A stretch of 42,078 nucleotides of DNA from Planctomycetota bacterium (GTDB taxonomy: Bacteria > Planctomycetota > UBA1135 > UBA2386). Shown one piece after another: positions 6,456 through 14,210 of this stretch (position 1 is the first letter of the stretch; each line of letters opens with the position of its first letter). The DNA lies in the NCBI GenBank assembly GCA_016795295.1, contig JAEUHP010000096.1, positions 1-42,078 on the forward strand. The letters are read 5' to 3'. The notes under the pieces are model-generated. The model made no database searches. It was not told where the DNA came from and worked only from the letters and a program-made list of their open reading frames with translations. The position numbers and the translations under genes were made by a program.

Positions 6456-8716
6456 ACGCGCGCGACGGCGAACCCGTGACCATCGCGGTCGGCTACCGCG
6501 GCCTGCCCGGCCAGCCGGACCGGCTCGAGACCCGCACCGTGACCCCGGCCGAGGGCGATGCGCCGCCATGGGACGCGAACACCGCGTTCACCGTGGTCGG
6601 CAGCGACCTCGACCGCGTCGACGCGCTGGCCAAGGCCAGCGGCCGGGCCAAGTACTCCTCGGACATCACCTTCCCCGGGCTGTTGCAGGCGCTGATCCTG
6701 CGCGCGCCGATCGCCAAGGGCAAGCTGACCGGGCTCGAACTCGACGAAGCCCAGCGGCTGCCGGGCATCGCGGCGGTGGTCGCCTTGAAGGAGATCGGGC
6801 ACAAGATCCGCTTCGCCGGCGATGCGATCGCCGCGGTCGCGGGGGCCAATCTGCACGTGGTGCGCGACGCCCTGGAGAAGATCCGCGCCACCTACGAGCA
6901 GGAAGCGCACGTCGTCGATTATCTCGAGACCGCCGACGCACCGCCCCTGTCGGCGGACGGCGAGATCGAGACGGCGTGGCCGGCAAAGGACGATCTGGAC
7001 GCGGCGTTCGCCGCGGCTGCGGTGCAACACAGCGGCACCTACCGGGTCGAAGTGCAGACCCACAGTTCGCTCGAGACCCACGGTGGCGTGGCGCGCTGGC
7101 AGGGCAACGACCTCGAGGTGTGGAACAGCACCCAGGCGACGTTCGGCATCCGCGGCGAACTGGCGGGCGCGCTCAAGCAGAAGGGCCTGGAAGTGGGTTC
7201 GGTGACCATCCACGCCGAGTTCGTGGGCGGCGGCTTCGGCAGCAAGTTCAGCGCCGGGGTCGAAGCGCTGGCCTGCTGTCTGTTGGCCAAGCGCGCCAAT
7301 GCGCCGGTCAAGTTGATGCTCGACCGCTACGAAGAACACACTTGCACCGGCAACCGCCCGGCGGCGCTGATGCAGGTGCGCGGCGGTCTGGATGGCGAAG
7401 GCAAGCTGGTGGCCTGGGACTGGCGCAGCTTCGGCGGCTGTGGCTTCAACGGCGGCGGCGGCAGCGTCAGCGTGCCGAACTTCTACACCCAGTCGGCCAA
7501 ACGCCGCACCAGCCACAAGGACCTGGCCACCGACACCGACCCGGCGCGGCCGATGCGCGCTCCGGGCCACCCGCAGGGCTTCTTCGCTGCGGAGCTGTTC
7601 CTCGACGAACTGGCGGCGAAGGCTGGGCTCGACCCGCTCGAATTGCGCTTGCGCAACGATGCCGACACCATCCGCCAGGACCAGTGGCGCTTCGGTGCCC
7701 AACGGTTCGGTTGGGCCAAAGCGCGGCAGCGGCAGAACCAACCGGGAGATCGCTACTGGCGCGGCGTCGGCCTGGCCAGTGCCCGCTGGGGCACGCTCGG
7801 CAACGCCGGCCGCCCAGCGCACGGCATCACTTGCCGCATCCACCAGGATGGCCGGGTCGAGGTGCGCAGCGGTGCGCAGGACGTCGGCACCGGTCTGAAG
7901 ACCGTGTTGGTGGTGGTCGCTGCCGAAGAACTCGGCATCGCACCGAACCTGGTGACGGGCATCAGCGGCCACACCAGCGATCCTTCGGGGCCGGCTTCGG
8001 GCGGCAGCACGGTCACCCCGAGTTTGGCTCCAGCCGTGCGGCATGCTGCGTACCTGGCCAAACAAGAACTCGTGCAACTGGTCGCCACCCACCTCGGCCT
8101 GCCGCCGGGCCAGGTGACCTGTGCTGGTGGCACACTCGGCGGCAGCGGCCAGAACCGTCTGCCGTGGGCCGAGGCCTGCAAGCTGATCGGCCCGAACCCG
8201 ATCGACGTGCGCGGCAAACGCTTCGACAACTACGAAGGCAAGCCGTTCCACAACGGCGTCTGCGGCGCGCAGTTCGCCGAGGTCGAGATCGACACCTGGA
8301 CCGGGCTCACGCGCGTGCTGCGCATGCTCGCGGTGCAGGACTGCGGCGTGGTGCTGGCCAAGAAGCCCGCCGAGAGCCAGGTGCTCGGCGCGATGATCCA
8401 AGGCGTCAGCTACGCGCTGCACGAACAGCGCATCATGGACCGCCCGAGCGGCCGGATGATGAACGCGGATTTCCTGCGCTACAAGATCACCGGACCGAAG
8501 GACCTGCCCGAACTCGACTGCGTGCTGCAGACGGTGCACAACGGCCACGCCAGCGTCGCCGCGGCCGGCCTCGGCGAGCCGCCCTCGGTCGCCGCCCCCG
8601 CTGCGATCGCCAACGCGGTGTTCCATGCCCTCGGCGTGCCGGTGCGGCACCTGCCGATCACCCCCGAGAAAGTGCTCGCCGCGGTCGCTGCCAGCGCCAA
8701 GAGGAAGCCCCGATGA
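6452..8716 (+). CDS. paoC: Aldehyde oxidoreductase, molybdenum-binding subunit
   Basis: A 754-residue large subunit. The alpha/beta hammerhead domain (about residues 55-165, GRAKYSSDITFPG to the IRATYEQEAHVVD region) is followed by the molybdopterin-binding half. Diagnostic motifs are FVGGGFGSK, RAPGHPQGFFAAELFLDELA, AQDVGTGLKT and the C-terminal GLGEPPSVAAPAAIANAV with the catalytic Glu. The GTG start at 6452 overlaps the previous stop and has GGAGG at 6441-6445. The length, Tat-exported partner and flavin subunit fit the PaoABC type, which oxidises aromatic and other aldehydes; the true substrate cannot be read from sequence. Gene order here is Fe-S, Mo, FAD, unlike E. coli (Fe-S, FAD, Mo). 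Confidence 0.9.
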   Translation: MNARDGEPVTIAVGYRGLPGQPDRLETRTVTPAEGDAPPWDANTAFTVVGSDLDRVDALAKASGRAKYSSDITFPGLLQALILRAPIAKGKLTGLELDEAQRLPGIAAVVALKEIGHKIRFAGDAIAAVAGANLHVVRDALEKIRATYEQEAHVVDYLETADAPPLSADGEIETAWPAKDDLDAAFAAAAVQHSGTYRVEVQTHSSLETHGGVARWQGNDLEVWNSTQATFGIRGELAGALKQKGLEVGSVTIHAEFVGGGFGSKFSAGVEALACCLLAKRANAPVKLMLDRYEEHTCTGNRPAALMQVRGGLDGEGKLVAWDWRSFGGCGFNGGGGSVSVPNFYTQSAKRRTSHKDLATDTDPARPMRAPGHPQGFFAAELFLDELAAKAGLDPLELRLRNDADTIRQDQWRFGAQRFGWAKARQRQNQPGDRYWRGVGLASARWGTLGNAGRPAHGITCRIHQDGRVEVRSGAQDVGTGLKTVLVVVAAEELGIAPNLVTGISGHTSDPSGPASGGSTVTPSLAPAVRHAAYLAKQELVQLVATHLGLPPGQVTCAGGTLGGSGQNRLPWAEACKLIGPNPIDVRGKRFDNYEGKPFHNGVCGAQFAEVEIDTWTGLTRVLRMLAVQDCGVVLAKKPAESQVLGAMIQGVSYALHEQRIMDRPSGRMMNADFLRYKITGPKDLPELDCVLQTVHNGHASVAAAGLGEPPSVAAPAAIANAVFHALGVPVRHLPITPEKVLAAVAASAKRKPR

Positions 8717-9693
8717 AACCGTTCACCTACGTGCTGCCCAAAGACCTAGCCGAGGCCGCTGCGGCCGGCGCCGCGGCGCAGAGCCTCTACAAGGGTGCTG
8801 GCATCGACTTGGTCGATCGCATGAAGGAGCGCCTGCAGACGCCGGCCCAGGTGGTGAACCTGCTGCCGCTGGCCGAACTGGGCGGCATCCAGGCGGCGGC
8901 GGACGGCAGCCTCACCCTCGGCGCCACCACCACGCTCGAGCAGTTGGCCAGCCATCCGGGGCTCGCGGGCCCAGCCCTGGCGGCGCTGCGCACCGCGGCA
9001 GCGACCACGGCGACGCCGCAGGTGCGCGCGCGCGCCACGGTGGCCGGCAACCTGCTGCAGTTCACGCGCTGCTGGTACGTGCGCAGCGAACACCACCGCT
9101 GCCTGCACGGGGGGCGCGGTCCCACTTGCCTCGCGATGACCGGCGAGAACCGTTACCACGCGGTGCTCGGCTGGCTCGACTGCGTGCGCGTGCACCCGAG
9201 CAACCTGGCCCCGGCCCTGCTGGCGCTCGGCGCCGAGTACACCACCCTGCACGACGGCAAGACGCAACGTCGGCCACTCGCCGAGTTGTTCCCCGCACAG
9301 CCGCGGGCCGAAGCGCCCGAGCACACGCTGCGGCCCGGAGAGATCCTGACCGCGCTGCACGTGCCGGCCCAGCCGGCCGCGGCGCGTTCGGCCTACACCG
9401 AGAGCCGCGAGAAGCTGAGCCACGACTGGGCCACCACCGCCTGCGCGGTGCGGGTGGTGCTCGCGGGTGGCACCATCACGGCTGCCGACTTGGTGCTCGG
9501 CGCGGTGGCGCCGGTGCCGCTGCCGCGGCCCGAAGCGGCCAAAGCGCTGCTCGGCAAGGCGCCGAGCGACGAACTGTTCCGCAAGGTGGCGGCGATGGCG
9601 TTCGCGGGGGCGACCCCGCTCGGCCACAACACCTACAAGCTCACGGTCGGCCCGGCGATCGTGCGCGAGGCCCTGCACGAAGCGGTGAGGTGA
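8713..9693 (+). CDS. paoB: Aldehyde oxidoreductase, FAD-binding subunit with extra [4Fe-4S] site
   Basis: A 326-residue flavin subunit of the xanthine oxidase family. The FAD-binding elements YKGAGIDLVDRMKE near the N-terminus and ATVAGNLLQ before residue 115 are visible. Between residues 118 and 158 lie four cysteines (Cys120, 130, 139, 157) in the CWYVR..CLHGGRGPTC..C pattern. This is the insertion that binds an additional [4Fe-4S] cluster in PaoB and in 4-hydroxybenzoyl-CoA reductase. The ATG overlaps the stop of the Mo subunit (ATGA), so all three subunits are translationally coupled. Confidence 0.9.
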   Translation: MKPFTYVLPKDLAEAAAAGAAAQSLYKGAGIDLVDRMKERLQTPAQVVNLLPLAELGGIQAAADGSLTLGATTTLEQLASHPGLAGPALAALRTAAATTATPQVRARATVAGNLLQFTRCWYVRSEHHRCLHGGRGPTCLAMTGENRYHAVLGWLDCVRVHPSNLAPALLALGAEYTTLHDGKTQRRPLAELFPAQPRAEAPEHTLRPGEILTALHVPAQPAAARSAYTESREKLSHDWATTACAVRVVLAGGTITAADLVLGAVAPVPLPRPEAAKALLGKAPSDELFRKVAAMAFAGATPLGHNTYKLTVGPAIVREALHEAVR

Positions 9694-9697
9694 AGCG

Positions 9698-9967
9698 ATG
9701 CACGATGCCAAGAACGATCCCTTGGACCCGGTGGTCACCCACCAGGACCTGCTGCCCGTGGACCGCTGCCCGTCGCTGCTGCTGAAGCACTTGCTGACGC
9801 ACGGCATGAGCGAGCGCATCTACGACGACCGGCGCTGGCCGGGCGACGGCTACTACTGGTGCGGGCGCACCTGCAATTGTGTGGGGCCCGACGACGAGCT
9901 GGTGCATCCCCGCGATTGTCGACCGGGGCGTGTGTGCTACGAAGGGCCACGGGCCCCACAAGCCTGA
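9698..9967 (+). CDS. Small Cys-rich protein at the end of the aldehyde oxidoreductase operon
   Basis: An 89-residue protein that begins 4 nt after the FAD-subunit stop, so it belongs to the operon. I do not recognise the family. Six cysteines are present, five of them in the C-terminal third in a CGRTCNC..C..C arrangement that suggests metal or Fe-S binding, or disulfides. There is no signal peptide. The N-terminal half is acidic and polar with one short helical stretch (LLLKHLLTHGM). Its position is where xdhC/paoD-type Mo-cofactor chaperone genes often sit, but it has no resemblance to XdhC. A redox partner or an assembly factor are guesses only. Confidence 0.7.
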   Translation: MHDAKNDPLDPVVTHQDLLPVDRCPSLLLKHLLTHGMSERIYDDRRWPGDGYYWCGRTCNCVGPDDELVHPRDCRPGRVCYEGPRAPQA

Positions 9968-10014
9968 CGGGACGCAGGGCCGGCCGCCCGCGCGGCCGCG
10001 CTGGCGTGCTGGGG

Positions 10015-10051
10015 TTGCGTTCCCTGCCAATTGTGGCTACTGTCGCCACAA
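10015..10051 (+). promoter_or_regulatory. Promoter with overlapping palindromic operator for the toxin-antitoxin pair
   Basis: TTGCGT (10015-10020) and TACTGT (10038-10043) are separated by 17 nt; the -10 box ends 9 nt before the antitoxin ATG. A perfect 7-bp inverted repeat, TTGTGGC (10031-10037) and GCCACAA (10045-10051) with a 7-nt gap, is centred on the -10 box. This is the expected geometry for autorepression by an antitoxin or antitoxin-toxin complex. Confidence 0.65.
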
Positions 10052-10052
10052 C

Positions 10053-10361
10053 ATGACCCGTGTCGGTGTTCGCGACCTGCGGAACGGGCTGTCCCGGTAT
10101 CTGCGTTTGGCAGCAGGTGGCGAGACCATCGTGGTCTGCGACCATGGGCGCCCTCTGGCGGTTTTGGCCCCGGTCCCAGCCGACCCAGAGTTGCCACGGA
10201 CTGCCACCGAGCATCTGGCAGCGCTGGCTGCGCAAGGTCTGGTGGCACTCGGCCGCCCAGGCTGGAAACGCCGCCGCCGCCGCCGCCCGATCGCCGCCGA
10301 GTTGAGCAGCGCGGTGCACGAAGATCGCCAGGAGCGCGACGACCGAGGTCCGCGCGCGTGA
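10053..10361 (+). CDS. Type II antitoxin, Phd/YefM family
   Basis: A 102-residue antitoxin. The N-terminus MTRVGVRDLRNGLSRYLRLA, then GGETIVVCDHGRPLAVLAPV, is the Phd/YefM fold that dimerises and binds DNA; the C-terminal half (about 60-102) is the basic, probably disordered toxin-binding part with a run of Arg (WKRRRRRRP). Its stop overlaps the toxin start as GTGA. The palindrome directly upstream is the probable operator. The ATG at 10053 is chosen because it starts exactly at the conserved N-terminus of the family. Confidence 0.88.
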   Translation: MTRVGVRDLRNGLSRYLRLAAGGETIVVCDHGRPLAVLAPVPADPELPRTATEHLAALAAQGLVALGRPGWKRRRRRRPIAAELSSAVHEDRQERDDRGPRA

Positions 10362-10786
10362 TCTACCTCGACACCAGTTGGCTGGTGAAGCGCTTGGTTG
10401 CGGAGCCCGATGCGCGCGCGGTGCGTGCGGCAATCGATCGCGAAGACGAGCTGGTGGCGAGCGAGATCGCCTGGGTGGAGTTCCACTCCGCTCTCGCACG
10501 TCGCGTGCAGGAAGGTTCGCTCTCGGGTCGCCAGCGCTCGGCTCTGCTGCAGCGCTTCCAGGACGACTGGCAGGAAGTGACTCGCGTGAGTTTGACCGAG
10601 CCCGTCTTGTCCAGAGCCGCGAGGCTGGTGGTCAGCCAGGATCTGCGCACCCTCGATGCGATCCAATTGGCGTCGGCGATGTTGGTCGCCGAACACAGCC
10701 CGACACCCCTTCGCTTCGGCACCGCGGACCGCCGGCTGCTCGCGGCTGCACTCGCAGTTGGCTTTGAGGCGCCCGACCTGGCCTGA
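10358..10786 (+). CDS. PIN-domain ribonuclease toxin (VapC-like)
   Basis: A 142-residue PIN-domain protein starting at a GTG that overlaps the antitoxin stop. The acidic metal-binding residues are all present: Asp5 (MIYLDTSWLVK), Glu36 or Glu41 (ASEIAWVEF), Asp100 (LRTLDAIQLASA) and Asp124 (GTADRRL). It should cleave RNA when not held by the antitoxin. The system appears intact, unlike the second toxin-antitoxin locus at 32300-32635. The gene ends convergently with the HtrA-like gene, 47 bp apart. Confidence 0.9.
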   Translation: MIYLDTSWLVKRLVAEPDARAVRAAIDREDELVASEIAWVEFHSALARRVQEGSLSGRQRSALLQRFQDDWQEVTRVSLTEPVLSRAARLVVSQDLRTLDAIQLASAMLVAEHSPTPLRFGTADRRLLAAALAVGFEAPDLA

Positions 10787-10798
10787 TGCCGCCAGATC

Positions 10799-10830
10799 GC
10801 CCAACTCGCCAACCTGCCAACTCGCCAGAG
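10799..10830. repeat. Four short tandem repeats between convergent genes
   Basis: Four imperfect 8-9 bp units of the type GCCAACTC lie between the toxin stop (10786) and the HtrA-like stop (10834). Confidence 0.5.
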
Positions 10831-10833
10831 CAC

Positions 10834-11976
10834 TCAGTTCGCCGGATCGCTGGCGCGGCCGCCCAGTTCGCCCAGCTCCGCGACGATCGGATCGACGACC
10901 CGCCCCCCGCGCAGCACCGACAGCGCGAGGCGCGCACCGGGCTCGCCGTGCACGATCCGCTGGTGCAGCTGCCGGGCGTCGTCGACCGGCTCCCCGTCGA
11001 CGGAGACCACCAGATCGCCGGCGCGCACCCCGGCGCGCTCCGCCGCCTGCCCTTCGACGACCCGCACCACCAGCGCGCCGCGGTGGGTTGCACCGCGGCC
11101 ATCCGGCGCCTTGGCGCTGCGGAACTCGATGCCGAGGCTGCCGTGGCGCACTTGCCCATCGCGGCTCTTCTCCATCGCCTCGAGGGTCCACTGCAGGGTG
11201 CGGCTCGGCACGGCGAACGAGATGCCCTGGGCCGATGCCGCCGCCTGGGTGGTGACCCCCACCACCCGCCCGTGCAGATCGACCAGCGGCCCGCCCGAGC
11301 AGCCCGGATTCACCGGGGCGCTGCACTGCAGGAACTCGTTGGTCAGCGCGAAGTCCGAATGCGGCAGTTGGCGCCCTGGATGGCTGACCACGCCCACGGT
11401 GACGCTCTGCGCCAGGCCCAAAGGGTTGCCGAGGGCCACGATCCAATCGCCCGAGCGCAGCTGCTCACTGGGTCCGAGCGGCAGCGCCACCAGGTCCGGC
11501 GGCGGTGCATCCAGCCGCAGCAGCGCCAGGTCCGCGGCGCGGTCGGCGCCGACCAGCACCGCGGCGTACGGTTCGCCCGCGAGCCAGACGGTGATCGATT
11601 TGGCGCCCGCCACCACGTGGCGGCAGGTGACCAGGAGGCCGCGGGGGTGCACCACGAAGCCGGAACCGGAACGATGCCGCTGGGCGGTGTCCGAAGGCTC
11701 ACGCGGCGGCAAGTGGGCCTGCACGGCGACCACACCTTTGCCCACCCGTTCGACCACATCGGCGAACGATGCCGGCGCTCCGACTGCCGGGCGCGCGCCC
11801 CCCATTTCGGGGACGGTGCCGTGGATCGGCCACGCCGACGGCGGCCCGGCGAGGCCTTGGTGCCACGCGGGCTGCTGCACGGCCTGCTGCCACAGGGACA
11901 TCGCGAATACCAAGCAACCGCCCCCGAGCAGGGCGAGGCCCAGCCAGGGATTCGGGGTGCGCGCGGATGCCGCCAT
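10834..11976 (-). CDS. HtrA/DegP-like trypsin-type serine protease with one PDZ domain
   Basis: A 380-residue protein with an N-terminal membrane anchor (about residues 11-29), then the protease domain (about 70-245), then one PDZ domain (about 285-365). The catalytic triad is visible as His120 (TCRHVVAGA), Asp149 (ADLALLRL) and Ser227 (NPGCSGGPL, with Cys in place of the usual Asn/Ser before Ser). It should act in the periplasm as a quality-control protease held at the inner membrane. The ATG at 11976 is 6 nt after a TAACCT box (11988-11983 on the minus strand), suggesting a leaderless mRNA. It ends toward the toxin-antitoxin pair. Confidence 0.9.
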   Translation of the reverse strand: MAASARTPNPWLGLALLGGGCLVFAMSLWQQAVQQPAWHQGLAGPPSAWPIHGTVPEMGGARPAVGAPASFADVVERVGKGVVAVQAHLPPREPSDTAQRHRSGSGFVVHPRGLLVTCRHVVAGAKSITVWLAGEPYAAVLVGADRAADLALLRLDAPPPDLVALPLGPSEQLRSGDWIVALGNPLGLAQSVTVGVVSHPGRQLPHSDFALTNEFLQCSAPVNPGCSGGPLVDLHGRVVGVTTQAAASAQGISFAVPSRTLQWTLEAMEKSRDGQVRHGSLGIEFRSAKAPDGRGATHRGALVVRVVEGQAAERAGVRAGDLVVSVDGEPVDDARQLHQRIVHGEPGARLALSVLRGGRVVDPIVAELGELGGRASDPAN

Positions 11977-11985
11977 GGCCCCAGG

Positions 11986-12978
11986 TTAGCGGCGCGCGGC
12001 GTTTGGGGAAGGGGGGGTGGCGAGGACGGTGCGCAGGGTGGCGAGCGGCAGATTGCCCCCGCACACCACCACGGCCACCCGCTGCCCGCGCCGGGCGCGG
12101 TCGGCGAGGCACGCCGCGAACGCCACCGCCGCCGCCCCTTCGACCAACAGATGCTGGTGCTCGAGGCAGCCCACCAGCGCGGCGGCGATCGCCGCTTCGT
12201 CGACCTCCAGGTAGCGCTGGACCAGATCCCGGCACAGCGGGAACGTCACGGCGGCCGCTTCCACCCCACCGGCGGTGCTGTCCGACAGCGTCGGCCCGCA
12301 CGGCACGTCGACGATCGCTCCGGCGCGCACGCACTCCGCCATCGCCGGGGACGCCAGCGGCGAACAGCCGACCAGTTCGAGCGCAGGTTTCGCCGCGGCC
12401 GCCCACAGCGCCATGCCGCCGAGCAGCCCGCCGCCGCCGAGCGCCACGTAGACGGTCTCGACCTCGGGCCATTGTGCCAACAGCTCCACCGCCACGGTGC
12501 CCTGGCCCACCACCACCGCCGCATCGTTGTACGGCGACACGTAGACCTGACCGTGCGCAGCGGCGTGCTGCCGGGCTCTGCCTTCGGTGACCACGCAGTC
12601 CGCGCCGTGCACTTCGACCGTGGCGCCGCGCCGCGCGATCGCCTCCCGTTTGGCCACCGGCGTCGATTCCGGCACGAACACCGTGGCGCTGGTGCCGAGG
12701 GCCCGGGCCGCCGTGGCCAGCGCCAGCCCGTGGTTGCCGGAGGACGCTGCGACCACGCCCCGTTGCCGCTCGGCGGGGGTCAGGCAGTGCAGCGCGTGGC
12801 ACGCGCCGCGGAACTTGAACGAGCCGGTGTGCTGCAGGTTCTCGAGCTTGAGGCGCACGTCGCAACCGGTGGCGGCCGACAGCCACGGCGACGGCACCAG
12901 CGGCGTCTCCAGCACTGCGCCCTGCAGCCGCTGGTGGGCGGCGCGCACGGCAGCGGCGGTCAGGGGAACCGTGGCCAT
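11986..12978 (-). CDS. PLP-dependent threonine/serine dehydratase
   Basis: A 330-residue fold-type II PLP enzyme. Lys55 in GSFKFRGA should form the Schiff base with PLP, SSGNHG (80-84) binds the substrate carboxylate, and ALGGGGLLGG forms the phosphate loop. It is the catabolic length class with no C-terminal ACT domain, so it should convert threonine or serine to the 2-oxo acid plus ammonia without isoleucine control. Related serine racemases share these motifs and cannot be excluded. It is codirectional with the upstream thioredoxin-like gene but separated from it by 72 nt that contain a 17-bp minisatellite, so cotranscription is uncertain. Confidence 0.85.
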   Translation of the reverse strand: MATVPLTAAAVRAAHQRLQGAVLETPLVPSPWLSAATGCDVRLKLENLQHTGSFKFRGACHALHCLTPAERQRGVVAASSGNHGLALATAARALGTSATVFVPESTPVAKREAIARRGATVEVHGADCVVTEGRARQHAAAHGQVYVSPYNDAAVVVGQGTVAVELLAQWPEVETVYVALGGGGLLGGMALWAAAAKPALELVGCSPLASPAMAECVRAGAIVDVPCGPTLSDSTAGGVEAAAVTFPLCRDLVQRYLEVDEAAIAAALVGCLEHQHLLVEGAAAVAFAACLADRARRGQRVAVVVCGGNLPLATLRTVLATPPSPNAARR

Positions 12979-12979
12979 G

Positions 12980-13030
12980 GGCAGGGGTGCCGGGGTGGCA
13001 GGGGGGCCGTGGTGGCAGGGGTGTCGTGGT
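12980..13030. repeat. 17-bp minisatellite, three copies, G-rich
   Basis: Three consecutive units begin with GGCAGGGGTG, GGCAGGGGGG and GGCAGGGGTG at 12980, 12997 and 13014. They lie in the leader of the dehydratase gene. The plus strand has several runs of four or more G, so it could form a G-quadruplex; the dehydratase mRNA would carry the C-rich strand. Confidence 0.6.
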
Positions 13031-13050
13031 GCGCCAGAACGGTCAGGACT

Positions 13051-13827
13051 TCAGTACAGGAGTCGCGCCAGACGGCGGCGGGGCTCGTCCACCCGCTCGT
13101 CTTCTTCACCCAGGTAGGCGAAGCAGAGCAGCATCGCGCGCCGCGCCAAGCTGTTCTGGTAGGTTTTGTCGGCGGCCACCGAGGCGAGCAGTTGCTCGAA
13201 GGTGCCGTCGAGATCGCGGCGCAGGAACTGTTGCCGCGCCGCGGCCAAGCCCTGCGCTGCTGGTAGAGCCCCAGCAGGGGCCGAAGCCTCCAGCCACTCG
13301 AGTCCCCCGAGCAGGCGTTGGGCCCGCTCATGCCGTTCGTCTTCTTCCGGGAAACCTTCGAGGGCAGTGCGCACCAGCGCCACATCGCCGGCTGCGACTG
13401 CGGCCAGCCCCCGCTGCAGGCGGCCTTCCGGGCTCTGCGGATCGACGGCAGGGGGCTCGGGTGCTGCAGGCGCTTTCGCCAGTGGTTCGATGCCGTTCCG
13501 CTGCAGGAACTTGCGCACTTCGGCTTCGGGCAGGGCCCCTTGGAAGGCATCGACCGGACGGCCGTCCACCACCAGCACGCAGAACGGGATGCCCTGCACG
13601 CCGAAGGCATAGGACAGGTCCGGTTCGCGTTCGGTGTCGACCTTGCCGAGGGTGAACGCACCGCCGTAGTCGCCGGCGAGCTTCTCGAGTACCGGGCCCA
13701 GGGTGCGGCAGGGCCCGCACCACGCCGCCCAAAAGTCCAGCAGCACGGGCGCGGCCATCGAACGCTCGACCACGTCCTTCTGGAACGCCTGGGCGGTGAT
13801 GTCGGACACGTAGGTCGCTGCTGCCAT
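13051..13827 (-). CDS. Thioredoxin-fold chaperone, CnoX/YbbN-like
   Basis: A 258-residue protein with an N-terminal thioredoxin domain (about 1-110) carrying an intact WCGPC active site (Cys37, Cys40), and a C-terminal helical region (about 130-258) with alternating short helices, like the TPR part of CnoX/YbbN. CnoX protects substrates from oxidative over-damage and hands them to GroEL and DnaK. E. coli YbbN has lost the canonical CxxC, whereas this one should be redox active. TACAGA (13839-13834, minus strand) lies 6 nt before the ATG, again pointing to a leaderless start. It is divergent from dgcN. Confidence 0.85.
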   Translation of the reverse strand: MAAATYVSDITAQAFQKDVVERSMAAPVLLDFWAAWCGPCRTLGPVLEKLAGDYGGAFTLGKVDTEREPDLSYAFGVQGIPFCVLVVDGRPVDAFQGALPEAEVRKFLQRNGIEPLAKAPAAPEPPAVDPQSPEGRLQRGLAAVAAGDVALVRTALEGFPEEDERHERAQRLLGGLEWLEASAPAGALPAAQGLAAARQQFLRRDLDGTFEQLLASVAADKTYQNSLARRAMLLCFAYLGEEDERVDEPRRRLARLLY

Positions 13828-14210
13828 GCTGCGTCTGTAGGAGCGGGACCGGGTGCCGTCAATTGTCCGGACGCCGTTGTCGTTACGGGTTCGCTACAGA
13901 ACCCCGGAGTGGACGGCAGGCGGGCCTCACGCCGGACAGCCCGGCCTTGGCTGCAGTTCCCTGAACGTCTTGGCACGGGTCTTGCTCCTGAGGGGAGCCG
14001 GCCCGAGGCAACGTATTTCCAGGGATGGAATGCGTGAGAGAGGCGACCATTGCCTCGGGCCGGAACCTTCCTCGCGGGCCGGAACCTTCCCCCTCGGCCG
14101 CCCCGCTTCGCCGCACGAGCGCGCGACCCGGTCCGCCTCCCGCTGCCGCTGGACCGCCCAGCCGGGCTCACACGTCGCGCGGCCGCCGCCAGGGCCGTAT
14201 GGTCCGATCG
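13828..14210. promoter_or_regulatory. Divergent control region with several strong inverted repeats
   Basis: No gene is seen. GGGTTC/GAACCC (13887-13892 and 13899-13904) form a 6-bp palindrome. A perfect 14-bp inverted repeat, 13998-14011 paired with 14050-14063, encloses a 38-nt loop that itself holds TTCCA-GGGA-TGGAA (14017-14030). A 16-bp direct repeat ending GGAACCTTCC occurs at 14056-14071 and 14075-14090. These could be regulator sites for dgcN or cnoX, or a structured leader or terminator. The repeats are seen; the function is inference. Confidence 0.5.
14198..14203 (+). promoter_or_regulatory. Candidate -10 box of dgcN-dgcA
   Basis: TATGGT lies 7 nt before the ATG at 14211, predicting a leaderless dgcN mRNA. 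It overlaps an alternative ATG at 14199, which argues against that codon as the start. No good -35 box is seen. Confidence 0.45.

Noticed and set aside
6394..9693. 1099-codon open frame over the aldehyde oxidoreductase genes
   Set aside because: Only its last part is real (the FAD subunit from 8713). The remainder is an Arg-rich out-of-frame reading of the Mo subunit.
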